Shown here in pieces: positions 10,462 through 19,010 of a DNA stretch of 64,000 bases (position 1 is its first letter; each line of letters begins with the position of its first letter). A program made the translations under genes and the position numbers. The DNA comes from Rhynchosporium graminicola (lineage: Eukaryota > Ascomycota > Leotiomycetes > Helotiales > Ploettnerulaceae): the NCBI GenBank assembly GCA_900074885.1, contig FJUW01000164.1, forward strand, positions 1-64,000, in the 5' to 3' direction. The notes beneath the pieces are model-generated. The model searched no databases. It was not told where the DNA came from and was given only the letters and a program-made list of their open reading frames with translations.

Positions 10462-12604
10462 AAATAGCTTATTGTCCCACAATATTTCTCAATGAGAAAT
10501 ATTGTAATAATTGGGTTAATTTCAAGAAAGACTTTAAAATGTTTACTTGAAGCGAATTTTGACATGGAATATTTCCGTGTCAAAAACGTTCAACGACTAA
10601 TAGGTTTGTTATTTTATATAACAGCTTAGTAAGAATCCAACATGTATTTTCTCCTCTTTTATAGTAAAATAAGGTTAACTTAAAGAATATTTTAAGTAAT
10701 CAATAATTAATATAAATAATATTAATGAAATAGACTTAATCCTAGATTAAAGATTAAGCGCCAATTATAGAATAATCCATGCAGTGAGGAGGATAGATGA
10801 AGAACTTGATAATTATCAAGATGAAAATAACTACGAACAGAATTTACCGATATTATTTGACAAAAAAAGTAAAATAAGCCGATCTAAAGAATTGAGCTAT
10901 ATTAAAAGCGATACAGGTAAAACTAGACATTATACACCTGCAGCTCAAGAGTGGTATAATAGTGTATATTCATATAACTCTAATTATATAAAAACATTGC
11001 CTGTAGCAAATACAAATCTTATGTCCCTTTTAAAAAGCTTTTTTAATTTTCAACTTAACCAAAACTTGATGAAAAATAAAACTAAGCGATTAAAACTTAG
11101 ATTCAGACGAGTATCAACAAAAAAAGTTTTCATAGGTAGAGGTGACGTAAAGCATACCAGTAATAAAGTAGTAATAACCTTTTATGTCCTTAATACGGAG
11201 GGTATGTTATTATCACAGAAATATGAAAAGGCTAAAAAAGATCTTTTTTATCCACCTTTTCCCTTAAAAAAAAGGTTAAATATAGTCGTAAGGGTAAAGC
11301 TAGAATAATTTACAATAGAGTTTTAAGCAGTCAGGAAAATTTTGTTCAGGGTGATCATCAAGAATTATATGATTTATATACCATGTCCATAATGAACAAA
11401 TACGCTTACTCTTCGGAAATAAAGTTATTAAATTCTTATTGTAATCTTTTAACTAGGCTAGTGGAAACAAAGATTTTAACAAATGATGAGAAACGTATCC
11501 TATTTATTAATAAGATTTCACTATGGAAACCTTTAGATTATCTTAAATATAATCAAGTTAAACTAGAATCTCTTAAACGGTTTAAAGAAAAAAAATTACG
11601 CTACTTTTATCATTTATTGAAATTAAATAGTTTAAAATTTACAAATCAGTTTATGTCAAAGCTAATTTTTTTAGTTAGAAAATTATATAATAAAGATGTT
11701 GAATTCAATATTGTTAAATTAAAAAAAATGCATCTAAACAGTGATATATATACTCAAGGTGTATCCTTAAAATTAAGGAATAGAGATAATCGGCTATATA
11801 AAGTTTTAAAAAGATCTCTACGTAAAATTGATTTACCCGTTATAAGTAGAATAAGCGAAAGAATAAGTAAACCAAAAAAAGAAGATTTTTTTGTTAATAG
11901 AATCCGTAATAATATCATTAGTTCCATGTTTACGGACAATAAAGGGAAAGATTCTTTAAATAATCTCTTGTTAAGTTTCTACCCTGCAACCGATGACTTA
12001 GAAATAAATATTATAAAAAGATCCTTTACAAAGAAACAAAAAGTATCTTTAAAAGGTTATGTACTTAGACAACACTTAAAACATTTAAATTTAAGAGGAA
12101 TTAGAGTAGAAGCTAAAGGAAGGCTTACACGGCGAGCAACTGCTTCAAGATCTGTATTTAAAATGAAATGAATAGGTGGTTTAAAAAATGTCGATTCTTC
12201 TTTTAGAGGCTTATCTACTGTTATGCTAAGAGGTTATCATAAATCAAATGTACAATATACTTTTATTAATTCTAAAACCCGTAACGGAGCTTTTGGTGTT
12301 AAGGGTTGAGTAAGTAGTAAATAAAACCTTAAATTAGCTTACTTGGTATTTTGCTTAATATAAAAATCAATGCAAATCTTTATATTCCTACAAGTAAGAT
12401 AATTGTATAATAATGAGTGTCTAAAACAAGGTTTATATTTTTGATATATATTTATCTCTAGGACTTTTTAATGTTGGTTTTACACCTAAATGCTAGTTTA
12501 TATTTGCCTTATTTATATTTTCGCGTTGCAAATATTATAAAAAGAGAAAACATGAAGAAATAGTCTGAACCGTTTTAAAAAAAACGGAATTTTAACATAA
12601 TTTG
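10462..12604 (+). mobile_element. Group I intron in rnl (position equivalent to E. coli 2449/2450)
   Basis: Exon 1 ends CTAGGGAT and exon 2 starts AACAGGCTAATT, which together restore the universal GGGATAACAGG segment. The intron ends in G (12604). This is the site of the well-known rps3-bearing intron of Pezizomycotina. Its 5' part (10466-10770) and its 3' part (12505-12600) both have diverged copies in cox1 intron 6, in permuted order. Confidence 0.88.
10784..12324 (+). CDS. rps3: Ribosomal protein S3, frame broken at an A8 run
   Basis: Rps3 is the small-subunit protein that Pezizomycotina encode inside the rnl intron. The open frame begins at 10751; the first usual start in frame is GTG 10784. 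The first part (about 174 codons) runs to 11308. The family-typical C-terminal part lies in another frame from about 11275 and ends TAA 12322-12324, with UGA Trp codons at 12169 and 12307. It carries the usual end (GRLTRRATASRSVFKMKW, STVMLRGYHKSN, GAFGVKGW). The two parts meet at a run of eight A at 11267-11274, where a one-base shift restores the frame. This is either a homopolymer sequencing error or a real frameshift. The gene is otherwise full length. Confidence 0.85.
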
Positions 12605-13313
12605 AACAGGCTAATTGCGCCAGGAAGTACAAATTGAGTGCGCAGTTTGGCACCTCGATGTCGGCTTAACTTATCCACATGAATGCAGGAATCATGAAGG
12701 GTTCGACTGTTCGTCGATTAATAAGTTACACGAGCTGGGTTAAATACGTCGTGAGACAGTATGGTTTCTATCTTCTAGAGGAAATTAGAATAAAATAAGG
12801 ATATCCCCCTCGTACGAAAGGAGCTGGGTATATTAACCTCTGGTTTACCTGTTGTTTATGTGCCCAATATTAAATAATATTATCTAGAGAAGCTAGGGTG
12901 TTACTTTCACTTAAGTAATTCTATAACATAGGCACGGCAGGAACGCTAAGTTAGTTAAAAATAAGTGCTGAATGCATCTAGGCACGAAATTTACTTTAAG
13001 ATATTCTTAAATATACGTAGTGGAATACTACGAAATGATGAAGAATAAAAGTACACCAAACTGATAGAACAGTCTAAAATCTCCACCCGCATCTTTTAAT
13101 AAAAAAAACATCAGCAAGAAAGTGTGTGTAAAACTAAATAAAATTTTATTCTGTACCTTATACTTTCAAGGTACATGCTATCAATAGGCTTTAGCTGAAA
13201 GAATTTAAATGTTTTTAGGTATAAAGTACTAATTTATATTCAACTAAATTTGCGCGATATCACAGAACTTATTTATGTTTAAATGAAGAATAAATACAAC
13301 TACATTAACTTCA

Positions 13314-13384
13314 GTCCGGTTAGCATAAAAGTAATGTAGCTGTTTTGTAACCAGCATAAGCAAGTGCGATACTTGCACTGGACT
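13314..13384 (+). tRNA. trnT(tgt): tRNA-Thr (TGT)
   Basis: Acceptor GTCCGGT/ACTGGAC (7 pairs), anticodon loop TTTGTAA, T arm GCAAG-TGCGATA-CTTGC. It starts the tRNA cluster that normally follows rnl. Confidence 0.9.
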
Positions 13385-13400
13385 TAATATATACATAATA

Positions 13401-13473
13401 GGCCTTATAGTCAAGTGGTTAAGACATAATGTTTTCATCATTACATACGTGGGTTCAATCCCCACTGAGGCTA
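13401..13473 (+). tRNA. trnE(ttc): tRNA-Glu (TTC)
   Basis: Acceptor GGCCTTA/TGAGGCT, anticodon loop TTTTCAT on TAATG/CATTA, T arm GTGGG-TTCAATC-CCCAC. Confidence 0.93.
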
Positions 13474-13563
13474 CGCTTAGTGTATATATTATACTAACTA
13501 GAGATGAGGAATAAATTTATATATTATCAATATATAAATTATAATATTTATATATATTATAAA

Positions 13564-13634
13564 TGCGGATTGATGTAATCGTAACATAACTGGCTCATGT
13601 CCAGTCAATATTGGTGCAAGTCCTTTGTCCGCAT
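13564..13634 (+). tRNA. trnM(cat): tRNA-Met (CAT), first of three
   Basis: Acceptor TGCGGAT/GTCCGCA, anticodon loop CTCATGT on ACTGG/CCAGT. The T arm (TTGG-TGCAAGT-CC) pairs only partly. Confidence 0.88.
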
Positions 13635-13641
13635 ATTTAAC

Positions 13642-13714
13642 AAGGTTATAGCTTAATTGGTAAAGCAAGCTGCTCATGACAGCTGAGATGAGTGTTCAAC
13701 TCACCCTGGCCTTA
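13642..13714 (+). tRNA. trnM(cat): tRNA-Met (CAT), second of three
   Basis: Acceptor AAGGTTA/TGGCCTT, anticodon loop CTCATGA on AGCTG/CAGCT, T arm GAGTG-TTCAACT-CACCC. Confidence 0.9.
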
Positions 13715-13736
13715 GCTTAATTAAACAAAAATATAC

Positions 13737-13819
13737 GTCCGAGTGCTGGAATTGGTAGACAGGACGAGCTTAAGTTTCGTTGATATAATATCGTAGAGGT
13801 TCAAGTCCTCTTTTGGATA
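13737..13819 (+). tRNA. trnL(taa): tRNA-Leu (TAA)
   Basis: Acceptor GTCCGAG/TTTGGAT (several G-U pairs), anticodon loop CTTAAGT on ACGAG/TTCGT, long variable arm, T arm AGAGG-TTCAAGT-CCTCT. Confidence 0.9.
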
Positions 13820-14072
13820 CGTTTTTTTTTAATTAAAAACCCATTAATTTAAGTTTTTAATATTTTTTTAGATATTTTATATTTTAGATATTTTATATAT
13901 ATTTTATCTTTTAAAATATAAACTATAAGCTAGATAAGCTATATATATAACCATCTCTACATACTAATATATTACAATATCGTATAATGCTTATATACAT
14001 CTAAAAGTAGTTAAATATATAATGTGAATATAAAAGATTATAAATTAATATTTATTTTAAATACTCTAAAAA

Positions 14073-14144
14073 GGGGACATAGTTTAATTGGCAAAACTGC
14101 GATTTTGCATATCGTTAATTCAGGTTCGATTCTTGATGTCTCCA
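14073..14144 (+). tRNA. trnA(tgc): tRNA-Ala (TGC)
   Basis: Acceptor GGGGACA/TGTCTCC, anticodon loop TTTGCAT on GCGAT/ATCGT. It follows 250 nt of AT-rich spacer without a gene. Confidence 0.92.
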
Positions 14145-14461
14145 CTAGGTATTGCTAAAATTCTACTTGTTATATCTGTCATATAAACTAAAATTACTAA
14201 CTTTATTAATGCCGCCTGCTTAACAAAAAAACTTTTTTTTTGATGCAATAGTATCGAAACTTAATTTTCATTGTATCAAAACTTAAATTGATAATTAAGG
14301 TGCGAGCAATTTAACCTTTGGTTTAGATTATGTATACTTCACTAGTCTAACTAGTGTGTTTACAATATAAAACATATAAAACATATAAAATTATGTTAGA
14401 TAACCGTTTATAGCTTTAGTGTAAGCTAATCTCTATAAGAAGTTAGACTTTACACCTATAG

Positions 14462-14535
14462 GCTCGAAAAGCTCAACCTGGTAGAGCGGAACACTGAAGA
14501 TGTTTAGGTTGTAAGTTCAAATCTTATTTCGAGCA
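14462..14535 (+). tRNA. trnF(gaa): tRNA-Phe (GAA)
   Basis: Acceptor GCTCGAA/TTCGAGC, anticodon loop CTGAAGA on GAACA/TGTTT, T arm GTAAG-TTCAAAT-CTTAT. The 317-nt spacer before it (14145-14461) holds nothing I can name. Confidence 0.93.
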
Positions 14536-14540
14536 ATTCT

Positions 14541-14630
14541 AAGGTAGTGATGGAATAGGTAGACATGAATAGCTTAGGCCTATTTGATTATTATTATTAT
14601 ATCTTATCCGTTCAAGTCGGATTTACCTTA
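14541..14630 (+). tRNA. trnL(tag): tRNA-Leu (TAG)
   Basis: Acceptor AAGGTAG/TTACCTT, anticodon loop CTTAGGC on AATAG/CTATT, long variable arm, T arm ATCCG-TTCAAGT-CGGAT. Confidence 0.93.
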
Positions 14631-14679
14631 TGTAAATTTATATTTAGTTTAATTATCTATATATTGATTTATTTAAATA

Positions 14680-14752
14680 TATGTTGTGGACTAATCGGTA
14701 AGTCATAAATTTTTGGTATTTACCATTGGGTGTTCGAATCACTCCAACATAA
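14680..14752 (+). tRNA. trnQ(ttg): tRNA-Gln (TTG)
   Basis: Acceptor TATGTTG/CAACATA, anticodon loop TTTTGGT on TAAAT/ATTTA, T arm GGGTG-TTCGAAT-CACTC. Confidence 0.93.
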
Positions 14753-14803
14753 TTACTTTATTGTATTTTATGTTTAAAGTTATATAAACCTTTATTATAT
14801 AAA

Positions 14804-14877
14804 GGTGGATATAGTTCAATCGGTAGAGCGACTGTATGTGGATCAGTCTGTTCCCTGTTCAAATCAGGGTATTCACC
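14804..14877 (+). tRNA. trnH(gtg): tRNA-His (GTG)
   Basis: Acceptor GTGGATA/TATTCAC with an extra 5' G opposite C, the tRNA-His identity pair. Anticodon loop ATGTGGA, T arm CCCTG-TTCAAAT-CAGGG. Confidence 0.94.
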
Positions 14878-14903
14878 CTTCATCAATTTAAATTACAATA
14901 AAA

Positions 14904-14976
14904 GCCAGGGTAGTTTAATTGGTTAGAACATTAATTTCATGCATTAAGAATGAGAATTCAAATTTCTCCTCCGGCT
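14904..14976 (+). tRNA. trnM(cat): tRNA-Met (CAT), third of three
   Basis: Acceptor GCCAGGG/CTCCGGC with one mismatch, anticodon loop TTCATGC on TTAAT/ATTAA, T arm GAGAA-TTCAAAT-TTCTC. One of the three CAT tRNAs could be the lysidine-type tRNA-Ile; I cannot tell which. Confidence 0.9.
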
Positions 14977-15305
14977 ATTATTAATAATACATAGTTGTAT
15001 TATTTTTATTGTTATGTATATTAGATACATATATACATATGTGCGTATAGATATATGTTATAATTTATAACATATATGATATATCTATTGCAAGTAATAT
15101 TTTGTATTTTATATTTTACATATATATTACTTTTGCCCTTTAGATAGTCTTTATATGTAATAGTAAGGTTTTACCGTGTGGTTTGTATTTATACAGGTTT
15201 ATTAAAAACATTTTTATTATACAAGTGTATAATATATGCATTATAAATTGTATGTATTAATTAAATATTTAAAGTAATATATAAATTGAAGATAGCATAT
15301 AATAA

Positions 15306-15382
15306 AATAAGTCAGCGGTCTGTTATAAAACTATATTTTTATAAAAATATAGCTATAAAAAGTTCGATTCTTTTACTTATTT
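15306..15382 (+). other. tRNA-like element abutting the nad2 start
   Basis: AATAAGT pairs with ACTTATT and a good T arm (AAAAG-TTCGATT-CTTTT) is present, but the anticodon region is an AT palindrome (CTATATTTTT/AAAAATATAG) with no usable 7-nt loop. Its T arm is identical to that of the element at 25870. It could serve as a processing signal in front of nad2 or be a decayed tRNA. The 14977-15305 spacer is AT-rich with no gene. Confidence 0.55.
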
Positions 15383-17068
15383 ATGTTATTATTTTCTATA
15401 ATTCAGCTATTATTGTCTAATGCGGTTACCTTACGGCGAGATAAGTCTATATTATATAGTAGAGTCTCTATATTAATTCTGATTTATTCAGGTTTAATAT
15501 CTTTCATGTGTTTAAACTTAAAAACTTTAAGTAGAGGTATTGGTTTATATGGTGGACTATTTCTTGCAACTAGTATCACACATATATTTCAACTTTTTAT
15601 ATATATAATCAGTGCACTAATACTTCAACTTACTGCATTTTATCCTAGAAGGGTATGTACAGCTGCATATTCTTCTTTAATAAAAATGCTTTTTTATAAT
15701 TTCTTATTTTACAGAACTAAAATTGTAAACAAGATGGGGGAACAATTTAAAATAATCGAGTACCCTTTAATCTTATTGTTTATAGTTAGTGGTGCAACAT
15801 TTTTAGTATCTACATCTGATTTAGTCTCAATATTTTTATCGATAGAGCTACAAAGTTACGGTTTATATTTACTTAGTACACTATACCGAAATTCTGAATT
15901 AGCTACATCAGGTGGTTTAACTTATTTCTTATTAGGGGGTTTAAGTTCTTGTTTTATTTTACTAGGTACTAGTTTATTATATGCAAATTCAGGTACTACT
16001 AATCTTGATGGTATATATGTTATAACGAGCTTAAGTGATTTGACCAATGAAGGGGACAATAATATTTTATACTGATATAAAAGTTATTATATTAACTTTT
16101 CATTGCTTATACTTAGCGTAGGTTTCCTATTTAAAGTAAGTGCAGCACCTTTCCACTTATGATCACCTGGTGTTTATGATGCTATACCTACTATAGTGAC
16201 TACATTTGTAGCCATAGTAGCCAAAATTTCTATTTTTGTATTTCTATTAGAATTAGTGCATTATACAGGTGATTCTCTGTTTAATTTTAGTTGGACATCT
16301 AGTTTACTGGTAAGTTCTTTACTATCATTGATTGTAGGTACAGTAGTAGGTCTAACTCAACTAAGAATTAAAAGATTGTTTGCCTACAGTACTATATCAC
16401 ATGTAGGGTTTATCTTGCTTGCACTAAGTATAAACAGTATAGAGTCTATACAAGCCTTTATATTCTACCTAATGCAGTACTCTATTAGTAATTTAAATGC
16501 TTTTATCATCTTAATTAGTATGGGTTTTTCTCTTTTCTATTACGTAAATGAGAGCAATGAATACAAACAACTTGATGATAAAAATAATTCACCTGTACAA
16601 TTAATAAGTCAACTTAAAGGTTATTTTGAGTTAAACCCTTTATTAGCTTTAAGTTTAACTATTACAATCTTTTCTTTTGCAGGTATTCCACCTCTTATGG
16701 GTTTCTTTGCAAAACAAATGGTACTGAGTGCTGCTTTAGACAGTGGCTATATTTTTCTTGCTCTAGTTGCTATATTAACTAGTGTTATTGGTGGTGTTTA
16801 CTACTTAAATATTATTAAACAAATGTTCTTTGATGCACCTGAACATACCATTAATAAAGAAACTGCCGATCTTATTTTACACGGTAACATCTTAAACCAG
16901 GTTAATATAGTTGAAAATATAATATTTAAAGCTAATAGTATTGTATTATCTAGTTATTTGACAATTACTATATCTGTATTAACTTTAACAATACTGTTAT
17001 TTATATTTATACCACATGAATGATTAAGTTTAGCTAATATTTTAGCTTTAATATTATTCAATCAGTAA
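15383..17068 (+). CDS. nad2: NADH dehydrogenase subunit 2
   Basis: Nad2 is an antiporter-like membrane subunit of complex I. From ATG 15383 to TAA 17066-17068 it is 561 residues, with UGA Trp codons at 16073, 16160 and 17021. The protein has the usual series of transmembrane segments and the quinone-antiporter stretch around residues 315-390, including [17 protein letters not shown] near 331-347, and [14 protein letters not shown] near 432. The stop codon is directly followed by the nad3 ATG, the standard nad2-nad3 arrangement in Pezizomycotina. No intron. Confidence 0.96.
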
Positions 17069-18499
17069 ATGACAAGTACTACATTCTTTTTTGTATTTAT
17101 ACCCTTATTAGCTGTTATTTTATTAGCTATTAATTTAATATTTGCCCCGCATAACCCATACCAAGAAAAAGATAATGTCTTTGAGTGTGGTTTTCACTCT
17201 TTCTTAGGTCAAAACAGGACACAATTCAGCATTTCTTTTTTTATATTTGCTTTACTGTTTCTATTGTTTGATTTAGAAATTCTGTTAGTATATCCTTACG
17301 TAGTTAGTGCACACACGAATGGTATATATGGGTTAGCTATAATGTTAATATTTTTTTTAGCCTTAACATTAGGTTTTGCATTTGAGTTAGGTAAAAATGC
17401 ACTTAAAATTGATAGTAGACAAATGGTTAAATTAATCCATAACAGGTTTAATAGTACTACTCATTTATCTAGCGTACTAGGGGGTTTAGCTTTTTTAAAA
17501 GCTACACCTAGGTATTTCTCAACATGTAGGTCTCTAGCATTACCCTTACCAAGCTCAGCAGAGGTAAATAGTGATAACACTTCCTTACCAACCTCATCAG
17601 AGGTAAACGATAGTGATAATTTACCCTTATTTACCTCCGCAGAGGTAAACGATAGTGAGAATTTACCCTTACCTACCTCAGCAGAGGAAGACGAACGTGA
17701 GAATTTACCCTTACCTACCTCCGCAGAGGAAGACGAACGTGATAACTCACCCTCTAGTTCAGAACCTGAGGAAAACAATGGTAATAACTCCCCCCCTAAT
17801 TCAGAATCTGAGTCTTTAAACGGATCAGGTTCTTCCGGTGAGTCAGGTTACGGCTCAGACCCCGATGGGGAGTATTATGATGAAGGGGCGGATGCCATGG
17901 TATATGCTCCAGTTGAAAACATACCTGAAAGAAATATTAGAGAATATATTACTGCTACAAAAGATATATCACAACACCCTATTGAAGTGGATAACCACCG
18001 AGACGACTCGGATAGTGCGGAAGGTCGGCAAGTGTATTATGACCGACATTTCGAATTAAAAGCCGAATTACGGTTACGTAAAACTCAAGGGGTAGTGGTT
18101 GATAGTGACAGTGATGATGATGGTAGCTGTGCTACTTGCCATACACCACTACATGCAGGTCCGGATGTTCCGAGTAACAAGCCTAGAGGAGAAGTAGCGA
18201 ATACTGAAGTTGCGAATACTGAAGTAGCGAATACTGAAGTAGCGAATACTGAAGTAGCGAATACTGATGTAGCTAATACTGATGCTATTATAGGTACACC
18301 CGCAGTAGATACTCTTGCGTTGCGAAATAAATCAGAGGCTGATGATCAGTCTAGTGCTCAAAGCAATTCAACTTCAAATAAACGTAAATTTGAGGCTGAT
18401 GAAGATTCAAGTAGTCAAAGACGTCCTGGTTACCAAGATTCTAGTGACATTACTGCTGATACTGAGCCTATGTCGTATGGTTGGGATGCAGAAGATTAA
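17069..18499 (+). CDS. nad3: NADH dehydrogenase subunit 3 fused to a long acidic repetitive tail
   Basis: Residues 1-118 are a normal Nad3 (membrane arm of complex I; loop NVFECGFHSF with the conserved Cys near 47, helix end FAFELGKNALKIDSRQ). A normal Nad3 stops about residue 120-140. Here the frame stays open to TAA 18497-18499, 476 residues in all. The tail is hydrophilic and rich in Ser, Glu, Asp, Asn and Pro. It holds about five copies of a ~14-residue repeat (TSAEVNDSENLPLP type, residues ~158-230) and six copies of EVANT (residues ~375-404). The tail has one Trp codon, TGG, near its end. The canonical atp9 site downstream is empty. Whether the tail is translated, cleaved or part of complex I is unknown. 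Confidence 0.9.
   Translation: MTSTTFFFVFIPLLAVILLAINLIFAPHNPYQEKDNVFECGFHSFLGQNRTQFSISFFIFALLFLLFDLEILLVYPYVVSAHTNGIYGLAIMLIFFLALTLGFAFELGKNALKIDSRQMVKLIHNRFNSTTHLSSVLGGLAFLKATPRYFSTCRSLALPLPSSAEVNSDNTSLPTSSEVNDSDNLPLFTSAEVNDSENLPLPTSAEEDERENLPLPTSAEEDERDNSPSSSEPEENNGNNSPPNSESESLNGSGSSGESGYGSDPDGEYYDEGADAMVYAPVENIPERNIREYITATKDISQHPIEVDNHRDDSDSAEGRQVYYDRHFELKAELRLRKTQGVVVDSDSDDDGSCATCHTPLHAGPDVPSNKPRGEVANTEVANTEVANTEVANTEVANTDVANTDAIIGTPAVDTLALRNKSEADDQSSAQSNSTSNKRKFEADEDSSSQRRPGYQDSSDITADTEPMSYGWDAED
17545..17745 (+). repeat. Coding minisatellite in the nad3 tail (about 14-residue units)
   Basis: Five imperfect units of roughly 42-45 bp encode TSAEV..NLPLP-like segments. Each unit opens with ACCTC.GCAGAGG or a close variant. 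Unit length variation keeps the reading frame. Confidence 0.8.
18191..18280 (+). repeat. Six 15-bp tandem repeats encoding EVANT
   Basis: GAAGTAGCGAATACT occurs at 18191, 18206, 18221, 18236, 18251 and, in a variant encoding DVANT, at 18266. Copies 1, 3, 4 and 5 are identical. Confidence 0.92.
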
Positions 18500-19010
18500 A
18501 GGTATATTGCTACTTGTATAATTATCTATAGGTATAATCGTTTATCTATTATACCTCTTTTCTGTAAACGTTATGTTGTAACTAAAAAAAAATTTTTTTC
18601 TTTATTACTTATATAATTATCTTATTATATAGGTTTACTATTTCTAGTTAGGTAGCTTTATATTTAATATACAAAGTGAGGGTATGGTGTATTTGCTCTC
18701 TAATAATAGAGAGTGAATAGGTAAACTAGATTATATAAATTACAACAGGCTTCCCTTGACCCTTTATTATGTATGATAAATATTATTATATTAAATATAT
18801 TAGTACTTTAGCATACTATGTCTGGTATAAAAAAAAAATAACGGTGTTGTATTTTTATAGGATAGTACACTATTCAAAAAAAATTTTTTTAGTCTTTAAT
18901 TAGTCTTTTAAATATACTATTTTAAAATATAAAGTAGTATAAGCTGTTTAATGGTTTCTAATGTTTAAATATATAAATTTTAAGTTAGAAAAAAGGAAAT
19001 ATGAAATAAT
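18500..19010 (+). other. Spacer where atp9 would be expected
   Basis: 511 nt of AT-rich sequence between nad3 and cox2 with A/T homopolymers and no ORF. Bases 18939-18967 carry a repeat shared with 32663-32691. I find no atp9 here. Confidence 0.6.
18939..18967 (+). repeat. Dispersed repeat copy 1 (AAGCTGTTTAATGGTTTC)
   Basis: About 30 nt (ATAAGCTGTTTAATGGTTTC then TAATGTTTA) identical to 32663-32691. The inner AGCTGTTTAATGGTTTC also occurs at 32977-32993, where it is part of the minus-strand polymerase remnant. Confidence 0.75.

Larger units (their letters stand above)
7690..13060 (+). rRNA. rnl: Large-subunit ribosomal RNA (two exons)
   Basis: Exon 1 is about 7690-10461 and exon 2 12605 to about 13060; both outer ends are approximate. 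Landmarks in order: the domain II stretch near 8440 (ACTAGGATAGCTGGTT), the GTACC region near 9288, the domain IV stretch near 9600-9640 (GAGGGTCCTAAGGTAGCGG), the helix 74 region near 9748 (GACGAGAAGACCCTATG), then after the intron AACAGGCTAATTGCGCC, CACCTCGATGTCGGC and the sarcin-ricin loop (CTCGTACGAAAGGAGC, ~12809). One group I intron interrupts the peptidyl-transferase region. AT-rich insertion segments occur around 10020-10370. Confidence 0.92.

Noticed and set aside
13244..13465. Minus-strand ORF starting MGIEPTYVMM
   Set aside because: It is antisense to trnE and trnT; this peptide is a common tRNA shadow.
17461..17778. Minus-strand ORF with repeats of SSAEVGKGK type
   Set aside because: It is the antisense reading of the nad3 coding minisatellite.
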